The translations under genes and the position numbers were made by a program. The notes beneath the pieces were generated by a model. It was not told where the DNA came from, searched no databases, and worked only from the letters and a program-made list of their open reading frames with translations. 64,000 bases of DNA, taken from NCBI RefSeq assembly GCF_005860805.1, contig NZ_VCEJ01000002.1:542375-606374 (forward strand), in the 5' to 3' direction. Of this stretch, positions 16,955 to 24,833 are shown piece after piece. This DNA is from Dyadobacter luticola. Its GTDB lineage: Bacteria > Bacteroidota > Bacteroidia > Cytophagales > Spirosomataceae. The number at the start of each line of letters is the position of its first letter. The first letter of the stretch is position 1.

Positions 16955-17011
16955 TCCAAGCATAGGAATGCTATGAAAGCGGTAGAATAAGATTGATTTC
17001 AGTTTGTGATC

Positions 17012-18712
17012 CTATGGAACTGTAAGTTGTAAACGATTTGTCCAAATCGCTTGATGGTCGGTATCACGCATATAGGTACCAAGCATGAAGTTACGATCTG
17101 CTGTGGTGGCACTGTTAAAAACTAAAGTTCCATTGATTACAACTTGAACAGGTCTACTAAAATCGACCATTTCAGGTGACAGATAAATTGTTAACAATTT
17201 AACGCGGGAGGTTTCAATTTCAAACCGATTGTTTGAATAGGAAGCGTTTACGGCACCGGATCGGCGCGGATATACAAAAGCCTGAGAAGTACTATCCAGG
17301 ACAACTTCCGGATTAACGACATGGCGCCATCCGGCAACTGATAAATTTTGATTGATTTGCCATGGCATTTTTTGTGCCATTGTATCTAATTGATTCAGTT
17401 CCAGCCAGTCGACGCGTCCGTGTTTCACATCATCACATTCCCAATACAAGTTTTGCTGAAACGGGTCACGTTGTTTGACCACGAGATTGGCAAAAAGTTT
17501 TTGGTAAACTTCCTTCGTGACGCTGTCCTTTGAACTGATCAGATAGGAATGCTTTCGGTGGCCCAAAAGTTCCTGATTTTCCCAGTTCACTTTTAGTTGA
17601 CTCGCCAGATTAGCGACGGCCCGGTGAGCTTCCAACGGATAATAATAATCAAAGTCCGTAGCCACATTGTAAAAGGACCGATTAATGCCATTCTTGATAA
17701 AAGTACCGCCGGTGCGTACCTGCGGGCGGTTGTTAACGCCGGCAAACCCTGCAAACAGGCTTGGTTGTTTCATAAGATATGAAAATGCGCCGGTAGCGCC
17801 ATTGGAATGCCCAGCCACATATACACGACGATCGTCAATCGAGTACATTTTCTTAACCTGCTTAACCAGCTCTGGAACCAGCCCGAATCCATCGTCGGGC
17901 ATCATCCAGTTATAACGGTTGGTGCCATACGGAAATATGGCAATGAGACCCGACTGGTATGCTTGTTCAACAAATGGTTCGCCAAAGAATCCTGTCAAAG
18001 TACTATCGACCATATTCGGAAATTGTGTCTGTCGGTTGATAGCGCCGTGCAGCACTACTATCGCTGGATAATGACGATTGGGATCAAAACCTAATGGCAG
18101 TTGTACCAGATAAGGGAATTCCAGTGAGTCCGACATTTCAAGCCAGTGGGATTTGTACCGGCCCGGATGGGAATAGGTATGTGCCGAACGAGCTTCTCGC
18201 ATCCGTTTGTAGAGCATGTCGACAGGCAAGATTTTGGTCAAAGAGTCAAGATGTTCACTATTTTGGCGAAGCAGTTGTCGCTGGTCCTCCCGAAAAACGA
18301 GGCTCGCCTGGATCCGCTGTTGGCGTTGTTTTTCTTTGAGCTGCTCTACGCGGTCCATGATCTGAATCCAACGCACGTCCTGGCGCAACCAATCGAAACT
18401 CTTATTTCCAAATACTTTAGTTGCAATATCCGATTCGAGAACCAGGGTTGCATATTTGATTGCTAGATCCGCATTATGGTCCCGGCTAGCGAAATCAGCT
18501 GCATTTAAGTAGCGCCAATATTTGTCGGCAGGCTCTGCTTCCGCCGCTTTCAGGGCCCATTGAATAGCAGCACCCCAGTTCTGCCTGCCCATATTGGCGC
18601 CCATGCTATCTACCGCAGGATTTCGCGATTGTGCAAAGCTAAGGATGGGCAGCAAGATGCTTAAAATGATACCTAGAAAAAGGTGGATAGAAATTTTCAT
18701 TTGACTAGTCAT
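17012..18712 (-). CDS. Exported alpha/beta-hydrolase, prolyl-oligopeptidase/esterase type (array interval 7)
   Basis: The 566 residues start with a signal peptide (best initiated at the internal Met 5, MKISIHLFLGIILSILLP). An N-terminal helical, TPR-like part (about 30-165) precedes an alpha/beta-hydrolase domain with YPAIVVLHGAINR (oxyanion region) and the nucleophile elbow GHSNGATGA (Ser near residue 303), like feruloyl or PHB-depolymerase-type esterases. A C-terminal beta part (about 470-566) follows. Likely a periplasmic hydrolase; substrate unknown. It ends 58 bases from repeat 7. At 1.7 kb it is the largest gene of the array. Confidence 0.8.
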   Translation of the reverse strand: MTSQMKISIHLFLGIILSILLPILSFAQSRNPAVDSMGANMGRQNWGAAIQWALKAAEAEPADKYWRYLNAADFASRDHNADLAIKYATLVLESDIATKVFGNKSFDWLRQDVRWIQIMDRVEQLKEKQRQQRIQASLVFREDQRQLLRQNSEHLDSLTKILPVDMLYKRMREARSAHTYSHPGRYKSHWLEMSDSLEFPYLVQLPLGFDPNRHYPAIVVLHGAINRQTQFPNMVDSTLTGFFGEPFVEQAYQSGLIAIFPYGTNRYNWMMPDDGFGLVPELVKQVKKMYSIDDRRVYVAGHSNGATGAFSYLMKQPSLFAGFAGVNNRPQVRTGGTFIKNGINRSFYNVATDFDYYYPLEAHRAVANLASQLKVNWENQELLGHRKHSYLISSKDSVTKEVYQKLFANLVVKQRDPFQQNLYWECDDVKHGRVDWLELNQLDTMAQKMPWQINQNLSVAGWRHVVNPEVVLDSTSQAFVYPRRSGAVNASYSNNRFEIETSRVKLLTIYLSPEMVDFSRPVQVVINGTLVFNSATTADRNFMLGTYMRDTDHQAIWTNRLQLTVP

Positions 18713-19348
18713 GTTGGGTTTAGTAATTACCGAATCTAATGATTGATGATATCACAACTGATTAGTCAAAAGAGGAGAATAATGAAACGAGCGTTGCATT
18801 CGAGCGCAGTAGTGACTGTCAAACATCGGTATGTTTCACATTGGAAGGATACGACAAACTCGATGACAACGTATTTTATATTTCGGGAGAAGCGCTGTGA
18901 AGTGGCACTGTCTCGAAAGTGACAAATTTAATCGGAGTATTTTGATTTAAATGTTCGCTTCTGAACAATCTGGAAGACGCATTTCCCTTGTAAGTATATT
19001 ATTTTCAGTTACTTAAAATACCAGCATAGATTTTTCATTTGGCTATGTAAATAACATCTTCTTTTGAAAACTTCTCTACGTATTTATCCGCTTGATGTAG
19101 CCAGCCTGGCATTGGTTGTTCAAAAAATATCCTTTACAAAAAAGTAGGTTGTTTGTGGTAGATATATGCCGTCGGCAATCTACTTTGTGGATGGTGTTGG
19201 TTCTGCAATTAATCTCGCTTTCCGCGGCTATGCACTCGGCTCGATACTTTGGCTGAAAGCCAAGATGCACTATTGCCAAACTATATTTTGAACGGCGAAG
19301 TGAGAATACCATGTTTTAGTGGGCCAACCCTATTGCCCTCACAACCGC
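18713..19348. other. Long gap within the array, possible small ORFs or debris
   Basis: A plus-strand ORF at 18782-18922 (46 codons, preceded by AAGAGGAG) and an overlapping frame ending at 18900 (LEGYDKLDDNVFYISGEAL) are both plausible protein-like fragments, but neither matches a family. A minus-strand frame at 19076-19312 has no convincing start. I read this as remains of one or more lost cassettes. Confidence 0.3.
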
Positions 19349-19440
19349 TACTCAAAATAACATCGATCAAAAGAATCCCGTAATGCAGCCTGCTGGTTGA
19401 GGTTGAAAATGTGTCTTACGATTGGAGGGTTTTGTGAGAT
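19349..19440 (+). repeat. Array repeat 8 (about 92 bp)
   Basis: Left end CTCAAAATAACATCGATC from 19351, inner GTCTTACGATTGG at 19412, right end GAGGGTTTTGTGAGA ending at 19439. It overlaps the non-ATG extension of the following gene's frame. Confidence 0.7.
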
Positions 19441-19481
19441 CCGTTGCAGGACGTAACTTTGGAAGATATCTCAATCATAAG

Positions 19482-19793
19482 ATGGGGAATTTTCACGATC
19501 ACATTAACAAACTGTTCTCTCTAACACCTGAATTCTCTGAAGATCGTATCCAACAAACACATCTGTTAAGTGGCCTCGGTTATTCAGATGAAAATCTCGT
19601 CTTAATTGACGATATACTTCGAACCAAAGAAGTTTCCACTTTCAAGCATCTTTCGGATGCCAATCAGAGTGTTTTGGATAACTTACTGATCTATGAGATC
19701 CAGACGTTCAAAGGCAAAGTTTACATTGGTCTAATTGTGGACCCGTACGAATTATATCACCCTGCCTTTATCCTTCGCCTGATCGAAATATAA
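19482..19793 (+). CDS. Uncharacterised small soluble protein (array interval 8)
   Basis: ATG 19482 (MGNFHDHINKLFSLTPEF) gives 103 residues, acidic, without signal or membrane segment. The open frame extends back to 19422 only by using repeat-8 sequence, so I reject that start. The C-terminal half (YEIQTFKGKVYIGLIVDPYELYHPAFILRLIEI) looks like a compact alpha/beta fold, but no family is recognised. It begins 42 bases after repeat 8 and ends 65 bases before repeat 9. Confidence 0.6.
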   Translation: MGNFHDHINKLFSLTPEFSEDRIQQTHLLSGLGYSDENLVLIDDILRTKEVSTFKHLSDANQSVLDNLLIYEIQTFKGKVYIGLIVDPYELYHPAFILRLIEI

Positions 19794-19857
19794 TAAAGCA
19801 TACACCATCCATGTATATTAGAAACGCAGTCAGCGATGTAGACACAAATCGTTAATT

Positions 19858-19943
19858 GCATTCAAAACCTTCAATACTACTATCGCAACATGGCACAAGA
19901 GTTAAGCGGCTGGACAATCTTAACTTCGAGCATTTTGTGAGAT
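19858..19943 (+). repeat. Array repeat 9 (about 86 bp)
   Basis: Left end TTCAAAACCTTCAATA (diverged) and right end TTCGAGCATTTTGTGAGA ending at 19942. The inner box is reduced to TCTTAAC at 19918. Same orientation as the others. Confidence 0.6.
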
Positions 19944-20018
19944 TACCTAAAAAACTGCACAAGCTCCAACTATTGGCAGCGGAATAGTATCCAATAACAA
20001 ACTAACCCATCTGCCGAC

Positions 20019-20408
20019 ATGAAATATCTTGCATATTATTTTTTATTTGTAGTGTTATCGGCAGCCTCCTGCCATACTGAGGAAGTAGATGAAACTGACA
20101 GCCTCGGATGTCAATCTGATAATGCATTGGAGCAAGTGGCCTGGTTAAAAGAAAAAGTGAATGATTTAACAAAGCAGAGTGCTCAATTCAAATGTAGCGA
20201 CAAGGAAGAAGGTTGCTTCTATATCGCAAGAGGCGACGTCAATGGCGAAACCATTTTTGAAGTTGGGAACTGCTGCCCAAACATGAATTCTGTTCCAGCA
20301 TTCTTCAAATGTGACGGTACATCTTTTTGTGAAGCAGGAGATATTGACTGCATACGAAAAACCACTCCTGACGGCAGAAAGCTTCTTTGGAGCTCTCGCA
20401 TAAAATGA
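20019..20408 (+). CDS. Cysteine-rich small lipoprotein (array interval 9)
   Basis: The 129 residues have a signal and lipobox LSAASC (Cys 18), then an acidic stretch and a Cys-rich region (CSDKEEGCFYIA, NCCPN, FFKCDGTSFCEAGDIDC) that should form several disulfides in the periplasm or outside. No family recognised. The gene starts 76 bases after repeat 9 and stops 24 bases before repeat 10. Confidence 0.7.
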   Translation: MKYLAYYFLFVVLSAASCHTEEVDETDSLGCQSDNALEQVAWLKEKVNDLTKQSAQFKCSDKEEGCFYIARGDVNGETIFEVGNCCPNMNSVPAFFKCDGTSFCEAGDIDCIRKTTPDGRKLLWSSRIK

Positions 20409-20431
20409 ATAGTAGACTTTCAAGAAAGTTT

Positions 20432-20516
20432 GTTGTAAAAAAAGTCCGATCACTGCTGCTGTTAAAACCAGGATGGATAATGGACAGGTGCCTCACGTTC
20501 GAGGGTTTCATGAGAA
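20432..20516 (+). repeat. Array repeat 10 (about 85 bp)
   Basis: Left end GTAAAAAAAGTCCGAT, inner CTCACGTTCGA at 20492, right end TCGAGGGTTTCATGAGA ending at 20515. The sequence just to its right (gene end at 20574) matches that to the right of repeat 3. Confidence 0.75.
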
Positions 20517-20573
20517 CGGGAAATGTGAGAAGAACTCTCCATAGTTTCGATTAAATAAAAAAACAAAAAGCTA

Positions 20574-21611
20574 TCACTGTTCTACCCAGGCCAATATTTT
20601 ATCGATGTAGCTGCCACTAGTTGGCTTACTATTTTCCGAACCACCTAAATAATGATTGCAGCCTACGCAGGTATCATATATTAAGTTTGTTTTCCCTAGA
20701 CGCAGAAATTCAAGCCTAACATAATCAAGCCCGTAAATGGGAGAACTGTCATCCTGGCTTGCAGCAATCATATATATTGGGATCGTCAGTTTGCGTAACT
20801 GCTCAAAGGGGATGAGTGTACCGAAACTTGCCCAGCGTAGGTAAGAATGGCCGCCTGTTTCTTTATCCGTCGCCGTCGGATTTTTATAAATTTCTGCAAT
20901 GCGCCCAAAGGAAACATTTACGCTATCCTGTGCCTGTTGCTGGGTTAGCTCACCCTTGGCAGCTTTGATGCGCCAGCTAATGATTCCATCATAAAGTTGA
21001 TTAAGCCCACTTCCAACGACGGAAGCAATGTGAGTAATCCGCTTGTCTTCAACGGCCAGAGAGGGAACCACCTGACCACCTTCGGAGTAACCATAAGCTA
21101 CTATCTTTGTCTTATCCCAAAAGCCGTGATCAATTAAGTAACTTATAACGATCTTGGTCGCCTGCACACGCCAATACAAACTAAGGCGTTTCGTATATTC
21201 CTTTGAAGGTTTATGTGCGAATACAACCTGTGACGGATTCTTTTGATATTCTGCAACACTTACATTGAGGTTTAATGTATCACAAAAGGAGGTGCCTGGT
21301 TTGCCTAGAATGATATAGTGATATTTATTTTTCGTCTTGCTGAATAATTCTTCGCTGAAAGTAGTAGGTGTCGTTACAAATTTATTTCCCTGAATATACA
21401 GGCATAAAGGAAGTCCCCCGCTACCATTGACTTCAATAAACAAAGGCGCTTTTCGGAGGATATGTACAGTATCAACATAGAATTGGATCAGGCCCAAGTT
21501 CTTGTCTGTTATTGAGTATTCCTTCAACCCATAACCATCAGGAGTTACGAGCTGAGCCAATACAACGTTTTTTAACAATAGTAGGACAATTAATAGTAAT
21601 ATGTTTCTCAT
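20574..21611 (-). CDS. Exported alpha/beta-hydrolase (array interval 10)
   Basis: ATG 21611 (MRNILLLIVLLLLKNVVLAQ, signal peptide) gives 345 residues. The hydrolase core shows the nucleophile elbow GYSEGGQV (Ser near 172), an acid region AASQDDSSPIYG and a His in CVGCNHYLGG, consistent with a Ser-Asp-His triad. Lipase or esterase-like; substrate unknown. The gene ends 58 bases from repeat 10 and starts about 98 bases from repeat 11. A truncated 3' copy of a close relative lies at 12395-12446 beside repeat 3, so the gene and repeat were probably copied together. Confidence 0.8.
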   Translation of the reverse strand: MRNILLLIVLLLLKNVVLAQLVTPDGYGLKEYSITDKNLGLIQFYVDTVHILRKAPLFIEVNGSGGLPLCLYIQGNKFVTTPTTFSEELFSKTKNKYHYIILGKPGTSFCDTLNLNVSVAEYQKNPSQVVFAHKPSKEYTKRLSLYWRVQATKIVISYLIDHGFWDKTKIVAYGYSEGGQVVPSLAVEDKRITHIASVVGSGLNQLYDGIISWRIKAAKGELTQQQAQDSVNVSFGRIAEIYKNPTATDKETGGHSYLRWASFGTLIPFEQLRKLTIPIYMIAASQDDSSPIYGLDYVRLEFLRLGKTNLIYDTCVGCNHYLGGSENSKPTSGSYIDKILAWVEQ

Positions 21612-21708
21612 ATAAGCTTTCAATCAGATGATTTCACAAAAAGACGCATTTAAGGACTAAGAGTTGCATGCCATTAAAATCAAGCCCTATGCTATTACGA
21701 CACTGCCT

Positions 21709-21843
21709 GTCTCATGAAACGTCGGATATGGGTAAGAAATATTAACGTCAATGGGAACACGCTAACCTTAAATCAATCGGTCTTAGATTGTTATCTCAAA
21801 AATCAATGCCTCTGCCTAATTCATCTTAGTGAGTTTTTGAGAA
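21709..21843 (+). repeat. Array repeat 11 (about 135 bp, enlarged middle)
   Basis: Left end GTCTCATGAAACGTCGGATA from 21709 is near-consensus. The best matching right end, GAGTTTTTGAGA, ends at 21842, so this copy has about 50 extra central bases, or its right arm is another sequence. It is the last copy on the right. Confidence 0.5.
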
Positions 21844-22189
21844 CGTGACATGATCCTCTAAGTCTATTTACATAGTTAAATTATAAGGAATAATTAGGCG
21901 TGAGGCATCCCAGATTTCATTCGCACACCAGAGCAGCCAACTTCTTCGGATCCTCTAACAGAAAGTTCTAGTGTTGTACCATTTGGTGCAGCCATAATGA
22001 GTGCCGATTTTTTTGCCTGCCGATATTTACACCTGTTTGTCCGTTGTAGGTATAATTCCTGTCCCCCAATTGTCCCTTAAATCTATAATTGTTTAATAAT
22101 GAGCGTGTTAAATTTTGTATCGGGAAGTGATTAGCTGGTAATGGCCCAGCTCGAGACGCTGATGCCGTGAAAAAATAAATTGATCACCC
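21844..22189. other. Intergenic stretch at the right end of the array
   Basis: No supported gene, no twelfth repeat and no recombinase fragment were seen. The right side grades into the SDR remnant. Confidence 0.35.
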
Positions 22190-22398
22190 TGGCGCCATTA
22201 AGTCCATGGCTGCGATCTCTACGTTGGCAATGCCCGCCAGGTTTTCGTGGCCTTTTCTATATCCCTTGCAGGGACTATGATGGTTGCGCCTGCGGTTGCC
22301 AATGTTTTCGTTGTTTCCAGGCTGATGCCTGTATTGCCGGCGGTTACAATGGTGATCTGTCCTGCTAGGTCAGTGCCTTGGAAAGCGCTTTCTCTCAT
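22190..22398 (-). pseudogene. N-terminal fragment of a short-chain dehydrogenase
   Basis: From ATG 22396-22398 the minus strand reads GTDLAGQITIVTAGNTGISLETTKTLATAGATIIVPARDIEKATK. This is the first 60 residues of an SDR of the type with GxDLxGKxxIVTGGxxGIGLETT. A one-base deletion near 22252 shifts the frame; the other frame continues NLAGIANVEIAAMDLMAPG and then the similarity stops. The cofactor motif has also changed (TAGNTGIS in place of TGGxxGIG). It is a dead fragment between the array and the TonB-receptor gene, unrelated in position to the SDR genes at 1487 and 54495. Confidence 0.7.
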
Positions 22399-22407
22399 TA
22401 CGCAACA

Positions 22408-24795
22408 TTACTTTTTGCCAAACCTGTAATTAAACGTTACAATAATTTGCCTCAGCGGCCTTACATCGAACAGGTTGAATTGCCAGGGGTTGAGGTAGCT
22501 GACCTGGTTGGTCAGGTTCATTGCATTTATCTGAAGTTCGTAACTTTTGAACTTATAGCCCAGACTTACATCCCAGGTATAACTTTTCGGGATTCGCAAT
22601 TTTGGGTCATTGGCAATGCCGGAGAAGAACCTTCCCTTGTAAAACAATCCGGATCCGATAGAAAGGCCCTTCCATGTTTTAACAGGGGAATAGTGTAGCC
22701 AGATATTCGCGGCAACTTTGGGCGCATTTGGCAGAAGATTGCCGGTTGGATAGCCAGGATCAGAAACTACCCTGGTTCGCATGAAAGAAGCGCCGGCCGT
22801 GAGAGATAGTGACGGAAGCAGCAATCCGTCTGCATCGATTTCTACCCCCTGGCTGCGGTGGTGACCTTCGTAATAAACATTGTATTCGTCGTAATTGGGA
22901 TTGACCGGATCAAGATACACGTAACCGTACGGGTGGTGCTTGTCGATTTGGAATAAACTAACCGTAACTCCAAGCTTCTCCGAGAGCAGGTTTGTTTTCG
23001 CACCGGCTTCAACTTGCGAGCTGATCGTAGCCGGAGGTGTCGCGTAGTCTTTATAGTTTTTTGCAAAAACATCCGGCGAATTGATCTCGTAACCCTTGGA
23101 ATAGGATGTATAGAGTGACAAACCGGGACCGGGCTTAAAAACAAGGCCCGCCCGGGGGGTCAGAATTTTTTTGTTAATAATGTCATCCTGGTAGCCTTCG
23201 TACGCTGTGCCGGCAAGCTCATTCTGGTAATAGTGGTTGCCTTGTCGGGTCAAACCCGCCCTGATACCGAGCAATATCTGCAATTTTTCGTCCCAAAGAA
23301 TCAGCTGGTCCTGAAAGTAAAACCCGGTACGTTCTATGAGGGAAACATAGGGGCGGAGCGGAGCCTTAGCAGGGGCCTCAATCTGCTCCAGAGCACGTTT
23401 GGGGCTATAAATGTTATTGGTATCCAGCACGCTTAGTTCTCCCCCGTTTGTATAGCGATAGTGGGTAGCCTGATAATCGGCGCCTACCAGAAGCTGATGC
23501 TTGACCGCTCCACTGTAAAAGGTGCCATAAGCGTCCGCAGAGACAGTCCCATTTTTTGATTTTTGATTAAATCCATAAATCCGGCGGGCAAAATCACCTT
23601 TTTCATCGGGCTGATCAAACCATATCCCAAATGGCCGGTTGCTTGTTTTTGCGACGAAGATTTTTAACGCGATTCGCCAGGCATTATTCAATTCATATTT
23701 AGCTGTCAAAAAGTGGCTCTGATCTTTGAACCGGTATTTCAATGAAGGCTCTCCAAAATATAAGGATGGACTGAGCTTCCTGAGACCTGTTATGGTCCCA
23801 TCCGGCGACACCAATCCCGCATCGTCGGTAGCGCTTGATGCACGTATCACTGATTCGGTACTGATGGACAACTTCGGCGTGACCGCCCAGGATAGGGCAG
23901 GCGCAATGAAACTTCGGTCGGATCCGACAAAATCCCTGAAACTTTTGCTTTTTTCAAGTGAGGCATTTACACGGAACCTCAAATTCCGGCTTTTTGTCAG
24001 CGGGCCTGTCAGGTCTAATGATGTCCTGGCGAGTCCCCAGGAACCGGTTTTTAGCTGAAAACGGCCGCCAAAATCAGCAAGAGGCTTTTTGGTAACAAAG
24101 TTTAAAACCCCACCGGGAGCAACATCCCCGAACAATATCGAAGCCGGGCCCTTCAAAAATTCTACCTGTTCAATGTTGTCCGCATAGTTGTTGCCCCAGT
24201 TCCAGATCATCATCCCGTTCCACCGGTAATTCTGCGCGTCATTGAGGTCGAATCCCCGGGCATTGAAAAACTGTGCAGAGCCCGCGCCACTATAATTCCC
24301 CGAGAAAGTAATCCCGCTGATATTGCGCACGATCGTGGTCAGGTCAAAAGCCGCTTGCTGATTAATGGTCTTCTGACCGACTACCGCAATGGATTGGGGT
24401 ATGTCCCGGATATCGATCAGTGTCCGGGTGGCAGTGGCTGATTTCGTCCTGACGCCGGAAATGGCGACTTCTCTGATAGCCAAAGGATTTTCGGTCATGT
24501 TGAAAGATAGGGTCACAGTCGAGCCGGCCTTGACATCCACAGGAAGGTTTTTTGTGCCAAAGCCCAGCATTGTGGCGATAAGCAAGTGCTTTCCCGCAGC
24601 TGCTTTGATCAGATAGTTGCCTTGCTCGTCGGTATTTGTAATGACATTCCAATCTTTAATTGCAATGCTCACAAACGGCAGCGGCAGTCCGTTGATATCC
24701 GTTATCTTACCTGCCAGTGTGCCTTTCACGTTTTGTGCAGACAAACCCGCCGAAGCGTAAATCATCAAAAGAAGAGCCATGAAGCCGACTTTCAT
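22408..24795 (-). CDS. TonB-dependent siderophore-type receptor
   Basis: The 795 residues comprise a signal peptide (about 1-20), a carboxypeptidase-regulatory-like domain (about 25-105, GKITDINGLPLPFVSIAI), a plug domain (about 120-240, with DIPQSIAVVGQKTI and EQVEFLKGPASILFGDVAPGGVLNFVTKKP) and a 22-strand barrel ending FNYRFGKK. DIPQS and GPAS are hallmarks of FhuA/FpvA-like siderophore receptors. The RGF motif appears as NARGFDLND. It should import a ferric chelate using TonB-ExbBD energy. It lies 39 bases downstream of the big hybrid kinase on the same strand, so co-transcription is possible. Confidence 0.92.
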   Translation of the reverse strand: MKVGFMALLLMIYASAGLSAQNVKGTLAGKITDINGLPLPFVSIAIKDWNVITNTDEQGNYLIKAAAGKHLLIATMLGFGTKNLPVDVKAGSTVTLSFNMTENPLAIREVAISGVRTKSATATRTLIDIRDIPQSIAVVGQKTINQQAAFDLTTIVRNISGITFSGNYSGAGSAQFFNARGFDLNDAQNYRWNGMMIWNWGNNYADNIEQVEFLKGPASILFGDVAPGGVLNFVTKKPLADFGGRFQLKTGSWGLARTSLDLTGPLTKSRNLRFRVNASLEKSKSFRDFVGSDRSFIAPALSWAVTPKLSISTESVIRASSATDDAGLVSPDGTITGLRKLSPSLYFGEPSLKYRFKDQSHFLTAKYELNNAWRIALKIFVAKTSNRPFGIWFDQPDEKGDFARRIYGFNQKSKNGTVSADAYGTFYSGAVKHQLLVGADYQATHYRYTNGGELSVLDTNNIYSPKRALEQIEAPAKAPLRPYVSLIERTGFYFQDQLILWDEKLQILLGIRAGLTRQGNHYYQNELAGTAYEGYQDDIINKKILTPRAGLVFKPGPGLSLYTSYSKGYEINSPDVFAKNYKDYATPPATISSQVEAGAKTNLLSEKLGVTVSLFQIDKHHPYGYVYLDPVNPNYDEYNVYYEGHHRSQGVEIDADGLLLPSLSLTAGASFMRTRVVSDPGYPTGNLLPNAPKVAANIWLHYSPVKTWKGLSIGSGLFYKGRFFSGIANDPKLRIPKSYTWDVSLGYKFKSYELQINAMNLTNQVSYLNPWQFNLFDVRPLRQIIVTFNYRFGKK

Positions 24796-24833
24796 ATTAG
24801 CCGAGGCTGATCAAAGGAACGTGGAACATATTT

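Noticed and set aside
18782..18922. 46-codon ORF with a good ribosome binding site
   Set aside because: No family resemblance and an overlapping alternative frame looks equally protein-like; noted only in the gap entry.
11014..21843. CRISPR array
   Set aside because: Repeats are long, variable, imperfect and 0.4-2.5 kb apart with genes between them; no short regular spacers and no cas genes.
11014..21843. Canonical integron with IntI integrase
   Set aside because: No tyrosine recombinase frame anywhere in the window and no perfect RYYYAAC/GTTRRRY boxes at the repeat ends; kept only as an analogy.
11014..21843. Repeats as transcription terminators of the array genes
   Set aside because: All are on one strand while genes are on both, several lie at gene 5' ends, and there are no U-tracts.
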